64,000 nucleotides of DNA from DASXRU01 sp033856235 (GCA_033856235.1 JAWVFI010000007.1:1-64000); one strand, 5' to 3'; positions 18,424 to 25,952 are shown, counted from the first letter of the stretch. Notes: generated by a model not told the origin, from the letters alone. A program made the numbers and translations.

Positions 18424-18738
18424 TCATCGCCACCGTGGCGGGCGACAGACCTCATCCCAAGCCCGCGCGAGTACGTAAGGAAGAACCGCTATGGCTAGAC
18501 ACTGCGCCGCCAGGGCTGCCATTTGTGGAGCGCTCATGTCAGCGTGAGCGTAATAAGTCGTCACGAAGTTCAATAGGCCGAGCGCCGCGCCGGCGAGGAC
18601 TCCTATCCAGAGCAACCGACCAATAACGTCCGTCACCGTCCCCCCAGCCTTCACTGCGGTTCCGTATCCTGCGCTCGGCTCCGATCTAGGTTGCGCTGGC
18701 TGGTCAGCTTCCTGTTTATATTGGTCTGGTTCGATCAT
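18424..18738 (-). CDS. Small membrane protein, 104 aa
   Basis: ATG at 18738 has AAAGGAA three bases upstream. The N-terminal 35 residues are polar (MIEPDQYKQEADQPAQPRS), followed by two hydrophobic segments (VIGRLLWIGVLAGAALGLLNFV and MAALAAQCLAIAVLPYVLARAW). No family recognised. It belongs to the same group of small envelope genes in the element. Confidence 0.5.
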   Translation of the reverse strand: MIEPDQYKQEADQPAQPRSEPSAGYGTAVKAGGTVTDVIGRLLWIGVLAGAALGLLNFVTTYYAHADMSAPQMAALAAQCLAIAVLPYVLARAWDEVCRPPRWR

Positions 18739-18909
18739 GATTTCCTTTCTGCCAAAACGAGGATGAGGCTGCGGCTAGTGAGCCTCTTTAATGCGATCGT
18801 CCAAACATCCCAAAGCCCTTTGAAATGTTTGATAACGCAGTCTGCGTGCCGCGCTACGCCTCACATGAGAGATATCTAGCGTTAGTGCGTAATGTACTAC
18901 CAAGCCAAC

Positions 18910-19533
18910 TTAGGGAGCGGATACCACTTTGAACTTCGTAACCGGATGAACCTCCCAGGCAGTTGCTCGCCAGATATTTCCTGTGGCCTTTATGTTCCTT
19001 GCGTTGCTTCGGTGCTTATAGTCATAGGTGGGCCAGCCGGTAAACTTTACCCACTTGTTAGTAATCGCCGCCTTTACTGATGCCGCGTCGCCAAGCTCCC
19101 CTACGAAGCGCGGAGAGATCTCTACGATTACATACTTTATCTTCTTGTTTCGGTCGGCCTTCTTTGCAACAACATCAATATGAATGTCCGCTATGTCATT
19201 CCTGGCACAGTTGCAAGTCTCCCTTGGTGTGCCGGGGATTACATCAGCGACATAGCCTGTAATTTCGATTGGCCTCTCGGGGTCGATGTCCGCTTCTTCC
19301 TTAGCTGCCATTAGGGTCTCGATAGTGACTGAGTGATCAATACTTCCGGTTATATCGTCTCTGTTTTTCATTCGGTTCATCGCGGCTTCTTTCACGGGAA
19401 CTTTGCCGGTTGGATTCGAGGCAGTTTTCTTGCGCTTACCTTCCGGCGCGCATCCGTCAAACGGGCTCTGTGAGAAGGCCGTAATGGGGAACAGCAATAC
19501 AATGGCTAAGAGGAGCAAGGGCAAGAGCTTCAT
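18910..19533 (-). CDS. Exported protein of unknown function, OB-like
   Basis: 207 residues with a signal peptide (MKLLPLLLLAIVLLFPITAFSQ) and GGAGG five bases before the ATG. The mature protein has the order ITGYVADVIPGTPRETCNC, DIHIDVVAKKADRN, YVIVEISPRF, then KWVKFTGWPTYDYKH. This alternation suggests a small beta-barrel such as an OB fold binding a ligand or nucleic acid. Three cysteines near residues 15-110 could pair. The name is not known. Its 5' leader (AACGCTCGGAGGCTCAC) closely resembles that of the gene at 20081. Confidence 0.55.
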   Translation of the reverse strand: MKLLPLLLLAIVLLFPITAFSQSPFDGCAPEGKRKKTASNPTGKVPVKEAAMNRMKNRDDITGSIDHSVTIETLMAAKEEADIDPERPIEITGYVADVIPGTPRETCNCARNDIADIHIDVVAKKADRNKKIKYVIVEISPRFVGELGDAASVKAAITNKWVKFTGWPTYDYKHRSNARNIKATGNIWRATAWEVHPVTKFKVVSAP

Positions 19534-19580
19534 GTGAGCCTCCGAGCGTTGGGTTGAGAAGAATGCGAGAAATGAGCAAG

Positions 19581-19909
19581 CTACGGACTAACACTTAAAC
19601 CAACAGCCCGATCGCTATCGTCGTCGGGACGGCCAGTCTTTTCCGGTGGCTTTGTGGGGGATTTAGGCTCGTATCTACCTAAACCCGAAAGCAGATAACC
19701 TGCGAGTCCGCCGATTAGCGTTGCGCTCGTTTCCGAGGTGAGTACCTTTCTAATCCCAGGATTAGAATGGTTGGCACGATCAGGCAGACGCTAACAAATT
19801 GGATGTGCCTTGGGCCTATGGATAAACCACTAGCTTGATTTCGCCACACAATCACAAACACGCCGAGCACGCTCGCTATCATTACGCCGCTGGCTAACAT
19901 CTCCACCAT
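19581..19909 (-). pseudogene. Membrane protein gene broken by a -1 frameshift
   Basis: The frame from ATG 19909 (MVEMLASGVMIASVLGVFVI...) has one hydrophobic segment and then RHIQFVSVCLIVPTILILGLE, after which it degrades to RYSPRKRAQR and stops at 19715. Shifting back one base at GAA-AGG (about 19751) gives KVLTSETSATLIGGLAGYLLSGLGRYEP and a longer, sensible protein of about 109 residues ending TAG at 19581. No classical slippery heptamer is present, so a one-base deletion (or sequence error) is more likely than programmed frameshifting. Its 5' end overlaps the 3' end of the exported-peptide gene at 19830-20081. Confidence 0.55.
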
Positions 19910-20081
19910 ATAAGGTTAAATTTGGAATCCCGTTTCGAGCCAAAACGGGGATCGGCGTTGCCAAGGGACTAGCTTGATCCTCGGTCGGACTAGGATTTGA
20001 CACCGCCGGACTCGGAGTCTGCGCTAGGGTTTGGCAGGACAAGAAGGTAATTAAGAACGCCAGGAAGAGCAGCCGTTTCAT
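19830..20081 (-). CDS. Small exported protein, 83 aa
   Basis: ATG at 20081 with GGAGG six bases upstream gives MKRLLFLAFLITFLSCQTLAQ, a signal peptide, then a Pro/Ser/Thr-rich stretch (TPSPAVSNPSPTEDQ) and a short tail. The leader resembles that of the 19533 gene. The last 80 bases overlap the frameshifted membrane-protein gene in another frame, so the true end or the neighbour start may differ. Confidence 0.45.
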   Translation of the reverse strand: MKRLLFLAFLITFLSCQTLAQTPSPAVSNPSPTEDQASPLATPIPVLARNGIPNLTLYGGDVSQRRNDSERARRVCDCVAKSS

Positions 20082-20171
20082 TGTGAGCCTCCGGGGGTTG
20101 AGGTTGAGAGCGATGCGAGGTACGAGGCGGCTTATATACCTAGAGAGGTTAACTATGCAAGGAATTTTGTA

Positions 20172-20199
20172 TTGACAGCCCTCTGGGGTGGAGTACACT
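20172..20199 (+). promoter_or_regulatory. Plus-strand sigma-70-like promoter of a short transcription unit
   Basis: TTGACA at 20172-20177, a 16-base spacer and TACACT at 20194-20199. Predicted initiation is near 20206. A strong intrinsic terminator follows at 20249-20284. Confidence 0.5.
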
Positions 20200-20205
20200 T
20201 CGCGC

Positions 20206-20284
20206 CAATTAGCGTTGCCGGGGGCGAGGACGCTTGAGGCTACGCTTTCGGAAGGCCAGTTCATGAGACTGGCCTTCCGGTTTT
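20206..20284 (+). ncRNA. Candidate small RNA of about 80 nt, ending in an intrinsic terminator
   Basis: Between the promoter at 20172-20199 and a perfect terminator lies a short unit without a convincing coding frame. The terminator stem is 12 bp (20249-20260 with 20268-20279, loop of seven bases), followed by GTTTTGTG. The 5' part is GC-rich (GCCGGGGGCGAGGACGC). It could be a trans-acting small RNA, or an attenuated leader of the IS1-type gene that starts just downstream. Based on sequence alone. Confidence 0.45.
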
Positions 20285-20300
20285 GTGTTGACTTTCAGTC

Positions 20301-20669
20301 TTGGTTTCCAATACAAAGACGCGGCCTCATACTCCGTTTCCTCAAAGGATTCACTTGCCCAAACGCGGTTCACATCAGCTCCGAGATCCTAAACCCCAGT
20401 GTCCTCGCTGTGGCCGCTACGTCAGACAAATGAAATATGGCTGCAACCGCACAGGTAGTCAGCGTTACAAGTGCACCCCTTGTGGCCGAATTCATACGCC
20501 AGCAAGACGGGATAAGTACTCCTCGAAGATTAAACAAAGAGCCATTGAGATGTTCAAATATCAGGGCGAATCAGTCGAGAATATCAGCCAGACTATGGCT
20601 ATTAGTCGGCAGCTCATCTCGTATTGGCTCAAGAGAGACGAGGCCGCCCCTCAATCTAGGAAGATTTAA
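20301..20669 (+). CDS. IS1-type InsA-like zinc-ribbon/HTH protein (possible transposase remnant)
   Basis: 122 residues. CPRCGRYV ... GSQRYKCTPCGRIHTP is the zinc ribbon found at the N-terminus of IS1 and related transposases, and AIEMFKYQGESVENISQTMAISRQLISYWLKR is a helix-turn-helix of the same group. The catalytic DDE part is absent downstream, so it is either a truncated transposase or a stand-alone regulator derived from one. The start is uncertain: the first 30 residues are not conserved in type. No terminal inverted repeats were recognised. Confidence 0.6.
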   Translation: MVSNTKTRPHTPFPQRIHLPKRGSHQLRDPKPQCPRCGRYVRQMKYGCNRTGSQRYKCTPCGRIHTPARRDKYSSKIKQRAIEMFKYQGESVENISQTMAISRQLISYWLKRDEAAPQSRKI

Positions 20670-20723
20670 CAACTCTTTTTTTGCGCAGGGATAGAAAGTA
20701 GTGGCGCGCCAGCAGGAAGTATG

Positions 20724-20850
20724 TATAATGCAAAAATGAAGGCTCAGCCAAGTACAGACGTACCTGACCCAAGCCTTCACCGTGAAAACTTGCGAGGTTG
20801 TAGCTCGCTAGGTTTTATAGCGGGCAGAGGCCGATAACCCCTGTCCGCTA
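20724..20850 (+). ncRNA. Structured RNA leader with three hairpins (candidate cis-regulatory RNA)
   Basis: A TATAAT box at 20724-20729 precedes three consecutive stems. Hairpin 1 pairs 20737-20744 with 20772-20779 (8 bp) and encloses a GTAC-AGAC-GTAC mini-hairpin. Hairpin 2 pairs 20785-20796 with 20804-20816 (12 bp, one bulge). Hairpin 3 pairs 20818-20830 with 20838-20850 (12 of 13 bp). It lies about 110 bases upstream of a secreted-protein gene whose ribosome-binding site is itself in a stem (20911-20955). It does not match any riboswitch consensus known to me. No -35 box is clear. Confidence 0.5.
20736..20837 (+). CDS. Possible leader peptide, 33 aa
   Basis: ATG at 20736, six bases after the TATAAT box, opens a frame MKAQPSTDVPDPSLHRENLR... 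ending TAA at 20835-20837. It spans hairpins 1, 2 and the left arm of hairpin 3. There is no Shine-Dalgarno sequence, so it would need leaderless initiation. It may be a chance frame. Confidence 0.2.
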   Translation: MKAQPSTDVPDPSLHRENLRGCSSLGFIAGRGR

Positions 20851-20910
20851 TTCCCGGCAATTTAACACCCTTCTAAAGGGTTGTCAAGCACTTTTTGACG
20901 AATTCCGGAT

Positions 20911-20955
20911 TCCTACGAGTTTTTCCTCGTCCTATCAATGTCCGAACTCGTAGGA
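20911..20955 (+). promoter_or_regulatory. Hairpin sequestering the ribosome-binding site of the 20962 gene
   Basis: TCCTACGAGTT (20911-20921) pairs perfectly with AACTCGTAGGA (20945-20955), which contains the AGGAG site for ATG 20962. ACGAG (20915-20919) can alternatively pair with CTCGT in the loop (20926-20930), freeing the site. This gives two exclusive states, as in translational riboswitches or RNA thermometers. Confidence 0.55.
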
Positions 20956-20961
20956 GAAACG

Positions 20962-22545
20962 ATGCAAAGAACAAGTAAAAATTTAGTTGCCACGCTGATT
21001 CTTACATTAGTTGTGGTTCTCGGCGCGGCTTCTTTTACAGCAGCGCAAAATCTCGGCCTAGAAAACAGTAAGGGCAAACCCGAGCAACAGGAATCGAACA
21101 ATCCGGGCCAGGATCGATTCCGCTTCCCGGTCACGCCCGGGACAAAGGAATGGAGAGAACTTCAATCCCACGGTGAAATGTTAAAGGCCACGCAAATCCC
21201 TCGCAACGAATTGGTTCGTCTGGGTACGTCGGCCTTACTGGAAACGGTTCTCGATTATCCTCTGTTAATGGACATGCTCGCTTACAACAGTCCTCAAGCA
21301 GGCTTCAACGCCCTGCTTGAAAACTTTAACGGGCTTTCAGAACTACACTCCCGCAGGGATGTCGGAAGGGCTGCTTTAATCAGGTATCGTTCGAGCGACG
21401 CTGAACGAAAAGAGTCTCTGCCCCTTGAGAAGCAGGGAGAAATCAGTTTTCAGCTCTCGTTTCTGGAAGTGTTGTTAGCACAGGATACTGTTCGCGATAC
21501 ACTAGGAACCTCGGAAACCGATCAGCTCCTTGATGAACTGGTGGCGAAAAGCAAACTGAAACAGGATCAATTTGACCTATACGGTTATCAGGGGTTGGAA
21601 TCAACAGCTTTTGCAATCGGCAAATTGCTAAACAAAAAGGATAAGGACTTCGCTGTTCAAGTCAGTCAGGATTTCGACTTACAACAGTTTCTCGCTGAGG
21701 GCAGCGCGTCATCCGCGCGCACTGTGAATCAGATCTTGGAGAGAAGCAACGCAGGAACCGTCCTCAGAGAGCCTCTTTCTATTTTTGCGGCTGATTACTA
21801 TTCTACCGTCTCGACACCACAGGGAACTTTGGTTCCAGTAGTAGTCGGAGGGTATGAATTAACCTCTGCGCAGATAGCAAGCGCCAATGCGTATGTTGCC
21901 GACAACTACCCTCTGGCTGTTCGCGAAACCGACGCCTCGCGAAAGTACAACTGCCATTCTTATGCATGGCACGACCAATCAACCTCCAACAATAAATGGA
22001 TGGGTTCGCCGGGCGATGACACGTATTGGAACGACGGTAGTTATCTTAGTACAACGTCTGGAGTTGCAAACAGAAGGGTTTCGTATCCAGCATCAAAGGA
22101 TCACTCGGCCATCGTTTACAATTCCACAACTTTCCGATCGAAATGGGGACAGCTCCCGCGTATGCGACACGCCTACAGCTACTGCCCTTACTGGAGTTCG
22201 GGTATAACGCTCAAATACTATTCGAGCTACGACTTCTCCCCGTCACCCCAAACGATCGTCATTACCCGTGGAGCAACTCCATATTGGGACATGTACACGT
22301 CCACGAGCAGCGGTTTTCGTGGGACAGTCAGTTATTACGCGATCGGCCTTCCTGGCAACCAAGTATTGCCCGGAACCGGATTCTCCCCGCAATCTGTATC
22401 CATCCAAGCGGATAACGTTTGGTACCTGTCCAGATTGAAAATCTACACAAACAGTCAAACGCCGCGCGGCAACTTTGCCATTCGCATCGAGGGTCGCTCG
22501 GGGGGTAAGACTGTCGTGAGGTACATCTATCTGAACATCATATAG
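20962..22545 (+). CDS. Secreted protein with NCHSYAW cysteine-peptidase-like domain
   Basis: Start chosen at ATG 20962 because of AGGAG seven bases upstream; an in-frame ATG at 20938 lies in the regulatory loop. 527 residues. Signal peptide KNLVATLILTLVVVLGAASFTAAQ. Residues about 60-270 are helical and unrecognised. Then RKYNCHSYAWHDQS, a DGSY motif, KDHSAIVYN and SKWGQLPRMRHAYSYCPY form a conserved Cys/His pattern like papain-fold amidases. The C-terminal 110 residues look like an Ig-type beta domain (QTIVITRGATPYW...). A terminator follows at 22583. It probably hydrolyses an extracellular amide or peptide bond, or acts as an effector; this is inferred from the motif order. Confidence 0.6.
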   Translation: MQRTSKNLVATLILTLVVVLGAASFTAAQNLGLENSKGKPEQQESNNPGQDRFRFPVTPGTKEWRELQSHGEMLKATQIPRNELVRLGTSALLETVLDYPLLMDMLAYNSPQAGFNALLENFNGLSELHSRRDVGRAALIRYRSSDAERKESLPLEKQGEISFQLSFLEVLLAQDTVRDTLGTSETDQLLDELVAKSKLKQDQFDLYGYQGLESTAFAIGKLLNKKDKDFAVQVSQDFDLQQFLAEGSASSARTVNQILERSNAGTVLREPLSIFAADYYSTVSTPQGTLVPVVVGGYELTSAQIASANAYVADNYPLAVRETDASRKYNCHSYAWHDQSTSNNKWMGSPGDDTYWNDGSYLSTTSGVANRRVSYPASKDHSAIVYNSTTFRSKWGQLPRMRHAYSYCPYWSSGITLKYYSSYDFSPSPQTIVITRGATPYWDMYTSTSSGFRGTVSYYAIGLPGNQVLPGTGFSPQSVSIQADNVWYLSRLKIYTNSQTPRGNFAIRIEGRSGGKTVVRYIYLNII

Positions 22546-22582
22546 GAAGTCAAAAGGCGCCGGAGAAGGCCGACGCTTAGCC

Positions 22583-22620
22583 AGGGTCACCTTGGGAAAC
22601 CGGGGTGGCCCTTTCCTTTT
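22583..22620 (+). terminator. Intrinsic terminator after the secreted-protein gene
   Basis: AGGGTCACC (22583-22591) pairs with GGTGGCCCT (22604-22612) with one G-U pair, followed by TTCCTTTT. Confidence 0.75.
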
Positions 22621-22792
22621 CAATGTCAAACCGACCGCCTGGGAACTAGCCGGTCGCGTTGCGCCAGTCGGCATAATTGCGAATGGAGAGTTTAGTGAGC
22701 ACCCGCCTAGACGGCGTTGTATTGAGTAATATGTTATCCGCGCGCCCGATCGGAAAGCTGGAACTCGTGAACAACCGGAGATGACCTTGGGA

Positions 22793-23065
22793 TTACAACA
22801 TCGCCCGCAGCCGTTGTTTTGTGGCCATCTCCTTTGGCGTCTTTGCACCGGCGCTTAGCCAGTCCTCCAACCGCTTCACCGTGAGGGTATGAACAATCGA
22901 AGAGCGAATTTCTACCTCTAACTTAGCAAGTCCTCCAGGGTTGATGTCGTGCTTCCTGAACCTCTGAATCCCTAAGACTGCCGCTTCATACATGCTGCCT
23001 GCTTCTACCTCGACGGCGTGGCGAACGCCATCCATATCCTGATAAGTGACCGTGCATCGCTCCAT
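22793..23065 (-). CDS. Small conserved hypothetical protein
   Basis: ATG at 23065 gives MERCTVTYQDMDGVRHAVEV, a compact alpha/beta protein of 90 residues; frames from 23077 or 23110 are also open. It contains SMYEAAVLGIQRFRKHD, a LEVEIRSSIVHTLTVKRLEDWL segment and a basic C-terminal tail SPKE-like (KTPKEMATKQRLRAML). I recall similar small proteins in acidobacterial genomes but know no function. Confidence 0.5.
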   Translation of the reverse strand: MERCTVTYQDMDGVRHAVEVEAGSMYEAAVLGIQRFRKHDINPGGLAKLEVEIRSSIVHTLTVKRLEDWLSAGAKTPKEMATKQRLRAML

Positions 23066-23187
23066 GGCCCGGAGCATAGCAATTTTCGCTAATTTTCGCC
23101 AATGGGACAAAGTGGCATTTATAAGACACTTGATTAGGCTTCGGCCGTATTAACCGGAAGGTTGAAATCGATGCGGACAACGGGGTT

Positions 23188-23469
23188 TTAGGCTAGATGC
23201 TTCGGAACAGACGGCAGCCTTTTCGGTAGTTCAACTCTGTCATCAATCAGTATGTCTACACAAACGCCTGCCGCCTGCGCATATTGCAGAAGGATCGGTA
23301 AGGGCGGTTCGCGTTCACCTGACTCATATCCCGAGATGCTGCTTTGATAAATCAGTTCGGATACCTTCATCCGCCGAATCAATTCGTTTTGAGATAAACC
23401 TAACCGTTCTCGAATAGCCGATAGCTTTTCAGCTAGACGCTTCGACCTTAACCGCTTCGCTCTTCCCAT
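23188..23469 (-). CDS. XRE-family helix-turn-helix regulator
   Basis: 93 residues. The HTH_3/Cro-C1 domain is clear (LAEKLSAIRERLGLSQNELIRRMKV...IYQSSISGYESGEREPPLPILLQYAQAAGVCVDILID). A basic N-terminus (MGRAKRLRSKR) precedes it. The ATG and part of the AGGAGG ribosome-binding site lie in a hairpin at 23465-23490, and a palindrome at 23506-23525 lies just upstream, suggesting self-control at both levels. Probable regulator of neighbouring element genes. Confidence 0.85.
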   Translation of the reverse strand: MGRAKRLRSKRLAEKLSAIRERLGLSQNELIRRMKVSELIYQSSISGYESGEREPPLPILLQYAQAAGVCVDILIDDRVELPKRLPSVPKHLA

Positions 23470-23490
23470 CAGTTGGAACCTCCTGATGGG
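23465..23490 (-). promoter_or_regulatory. Start-codon hairpin of the XRE gene
   Basis: On the mRNA, CCCATCAG pairs with CTGATGGG (8 bp) around a 10-base loop. The downstream arm contains the ATG and the loop begins within AGGAGG, so folding should block initiation. Confidence 0.5.
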
Positions 23491-23505
23491 AAACCCTCGT
23501 TGCTT

Positions 23506-23525
23506 CTAATCCTATTTTGGATTAG
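23506..23525. promoter_or_regulatory. Palindromic operator candidate upstream of the XRE gene
   Basis: CTAATCC (23506-23512) and GGATTAG (23519-23525) are inverted about a six-base spacer, 37 bases before the XRE start. This suits autoregulation by a dimeric helix-turn-helix protein. Confidence 0.4.
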
Positions 23526-23701
23526 GATGCGCCCGCATTCTTGATTAGCCGGGAGCTTCCTGTGCTCCGCGGCGCCCCTCATTTAGCTGAAAAAATTCCT
23601 GGGCTTTGTCATCGAGCTAAATCCGAGAGTTAAGGTTATCAGACTAACAGTTCGCGCGTCCAAAAACGGCGGTTACTAGGCGGTCAATACAGGAGGCCGA
23701 A

Positions 23702-23977
23702 ATGTCCAAGCCAACCAATCAAGAAAAGGAAGGCATAGCTCACGCGCCATCGTCCATAATGAAAGCGAAGCTAATCGATGTATTAGAATTGATCGGGATA
23801 TACGCCGGCTGTCTAGCCGGTTCTATGCTAATGCTGGGCCTCTACTACTTTTTTGGAGAAACGCCATGGTTATTGATTGGCTACACCCTCGCCGCGCTAT
23901 CTGTTGCGGCAGTTTTGCTGTGGCTGGGAATTGTCGCGGGGTTCCTGATAAAAGGTTGGCGAAGGTTATTTCCCTGA
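23702..23977 (+). CDS. Small membrane protein, 91 aa
   Basis: Two hydrophobic helices (VLELIGIYAGCLAGSMLMLGLYYFF and WLLIGYTLAALSVAAVLLWLGIVAGFLI) follow a polar N-terminus (MSKPTNQEKEG...). The start ATG 23702 has GGAGG seven bases upstream. No family recognised. It lies divergently from the XRE gene and convergent with the tyrosine recombinase. Confidence 0.5.
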   Translation: MSKPTNQEKEGIAHAPSSIMKAKLIDVLELIGIYAGCLAGSMLMLGLYYFFGETPWLLIGYTLAALSVAAVLLWLGIVAGFLIKGWRRLFP

Positions 23978-24013
23978 ATCCCCACTCCATCCTGCGAATC
24001 CACCAATGAATCA

Positions 24014-24925
24014 CTACAGCCTCAAGCCTAGTCGATCGCAGGGTGCATCTGTCAGATCTTGTTCAGTTCCGAGATACCGCTCAGTTGTTTGAATTGAGCT
24101 GTGGCCCAGGCTTAGCTGGATCTGATCGAGTCGTGCGCCGCCTTTGTGCGCGAGCTTTGCAAAGGTTCGCCGTAGGTCATGGGGCGCAATGTCGCCCAAG
24201 TCTAAAGCCTTCGCACATTCAATAACAATGATATAGATCGCTTGGTCTGTCATCCCGACTCCGGTCAAACGACTGCCCCGGTTGATCGAACGAAAAACCT
24301 TGCCAGTAGTTAGATCGGCTGCATTCGTGAAAGCATCGATCGCGGCCTTCGTCCAATTCGGCATGGGAACAGATCGCAGCTTGTTGCCCTTGCCAATGAG
24401 ATCAACCAATACCCATCGCCCGTCACGCTGCTGGATGTGATCAAACGCCAGGTTAGCGGCTTCGGCACGGCGCAAGCCACATCCGATCAGCACACAGAGG
24501 ATGGCTCTGTTACGTAGCCCTCGAAGCGTGTCAGTCCCCGGCGCATCAATGAGACTTTGCGCGTCCCCAGTAGTCAGCCAATTGCCGGTGCTTCTTCCGT
24601 CGTGTCGTATCCCTTTGATCGCTCTGATTCCATTCGCTATCTGAGCGTCTAAAGCGCCATTGTCAGCGGCTTCTTCTGCTAACTTGCGGATTGCTGATAG
24701 CCGCTGGTTGATCGTTGCGGCTGAGAGCCCGGCCTCGCGCAGCTCTGCCGCATATCGTTGCACAACGGCTTTCGTTAATCCGGGATGTCCACTGGCTTGA
24801 TGCCAGGCAATAAATACCCGCAGGTGTCGTTCATAGGCTCGCCTACTATGCGGACTGTCCAAGCTATCAAGTACAGTCTGGATTGCGATCTCCGTAGCTG
24901 CATCCTGTCGGACGAGTTCAGTCAT
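24014..24925 (-). CDS. Tyrosine recombinase (XerC/D-type phage integrase family)
   Basis: 303 residues. A SAM-like N-terminal core-binding domain (SPHSRRAYERHLRVFIAWHQ) is followed by the catalytic domain with the full set of residues: Arg in GCGLRRAEAANL, Lys in GKGNKLRSV, HDLRRTFAKL, LGHSSIQTTERYLG with the nucleophilic Tyr. It appears intact. It overlaps the upstream gene by four bases (ATGA), so they are co-translated. It does not sit at an end of the element, so it may resolve multimers, belong to a nested insertion, or act on an internal cassette. Confidence 0.9.
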   Translation of the reverse strand: MTELVRQDAATEIAIQTVLDSLDSPHSRRAYERHLRVFIAWHQASGHPGLTKAVVQRYAAELREAGLSAATINQRLSAIRKLAEEAADNGALDAQIANGIRAIKGIRHDGRSTGNWLTTGDAQSLIDAPGTDTLRGLRNRAILCVLIGCGLRRAEAANLAFDHIQQRDGRWVLVDLIGKGNKLRSVPMPNWTKAAIDAFTNAADLTTGKVFRSINRGSRLTGVGMTDQAIYIIVIECAKALDLGDIAPHDLRRTFAKLAHKGGARLDQIQLSLGHSSIQTTERYLGTEQDLTDAPCDRLGLRL

Positions 24926-25761
24926 AGTTGCTCCTTTCGAGGAGCGGACGCATTAAGATAGTTCTTGAGAGCTTCCAGAGCCTCGTCCTTGCTGTTGTAC
25001 TGCGCCAGGTCACCAACATCGCTATGGACACTGCCTTCATCGTTGAATTGGCGGATCGTGAATCCTCGGCCCGCTGAGTCCTCAAACCCTCGCTTGTCTG
25101 AGGTTATGAAATATCCGCCCCGAATAATTCCGGACTCGATGCGCGTTCCAAAGAACCGCATCGTTGACCGCTCAAACCAGCTTCCACCGTTTCGCTCGTT
25201 TAGGGCTTTGAGCTGGGAAATTGTGGTTATTGGTTCGGCTGTCTCAGACGGACGGGCCTGTCTGACTCGACGGATCGCAGCCTCCAGCAGAGTTGCGGCA
25301 GCTTTTCGGTATTCGGTAGGGAAGTATTGACCGGCGCAGTATTCCCAATCCCAAAGCTCGATCTCGCTGATCACTGTACCGCCTTTGTGGGTGCCACCGT
25401 ATTTGGCCGGATCAGTCTGTCGATAGTGCTTGGCTTTATGCGACTTCCATTGTAGCCGACCACTGAATGCATGAGGCGCTTCCGCTAAAACGTCGGCATC
25501 CGTCACACCTTCGGCGGCTGCGATCTTTATCGCTTCGCGGAATCGTCTAAGATCCGCGCGGATACTCTGCTGCTCTTGTTGGAACGCGCGCCGGCCATGG
25601 CGCAACGTCTCTCCTGTATCCCAGGGCGAATAATAATTATTGCGTTCTATGCCGCTGCGTTGTGCTGCGAATTTGATTAGCGCACCGATTGCTGATTGCG
25701 CGCCATCGTCCTGCGTGTTGACCGCTTCGTATGGTGAGGTGGTAGAGTTTGGCTTAGCCAT
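24922..25761 (-). CDS. Hypothetical protein translationally coupled to the tyrosine recombinase
   Basis: 279 residues. The N-terminal half (SPWDTGETLRHGRRAFQQEQQSIRADLRRFREAIKIA) is helical and charged. The C-terminal half (ITTISQLKALNERNGGSWFERSTMRFFGTRIESG...GYFITSDKRGF...YNSKDEALEALKNYL) resembles small plasmid/phage domains that begin with a FERSTMRFF-type motif and are often found next to replication or conjugation genes. The ATGA overlap with the recombinase suggests a shared function. A hairpin lies in its leader at 25803-25834. Confidence 0.5.
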   Translation of the reverse strand: MAKPNSTTSPYEAVNTQDDGAQSAIGALIKFAAQRSGIERNNYYSPWDTGETLRHGRRAFQQEQQSIRADLRRFREAIKIAAAEGVTDADVLAEAPHAFSGRLQWKSHKAKHYRQTDPAKYGGTHKGGTVISEIELWDWEYCAGQYFPTEYRKAAATLLEAAIRRVRQARPSETAEPITTISQLKALNERNGGSWFERSTMRFFGTRIESGIIRGGYFITSDKRGFEDSAGRGFTIRQFNDEGSVHSDVGDLAQYNSKDEALEALKNYLNASAPRKEQL

Positions 25762-25802
25762 GGTTCGATTCTCCTTTTAGCGTTGGATCGAGTTGTGGTT
25801 AG

Positions 25803-25834
25803 AAGCCCGTTAGAGTTGCTGCTCTGGCGGGCTT
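25803..25834 (-). promoter_or_regulatory. Leader hairpin upstream of the 25761 gene
   Basis: AAGCCCG (25803-25809) pairs with CGGGCTT (25828-25834), and an inner AGAG/CTCT pair closes the loop. There is no U-tract after it, so it is more likely a leader or attenuator structure than a terminator. Confidence 0.35.
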
Positions 25835-25952
25835 CGCTTCTACTGCATCAAAGATCTAACCGATAGCTTTCTAGAATGGTAATTATCAAAAGCTATCTGA
25901 GGCGGCTGATAATACACGCTCTGCGTAGTATGTCAATCACTTATTTCGCGTA

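Noticed and set aside
19745..19755. Programmed -1 frameshift site in the broken membrane gene
   Set aside because: No X-XXY-YYZ slippery heptamer and no clear downstream stem; a deletion is simpler.
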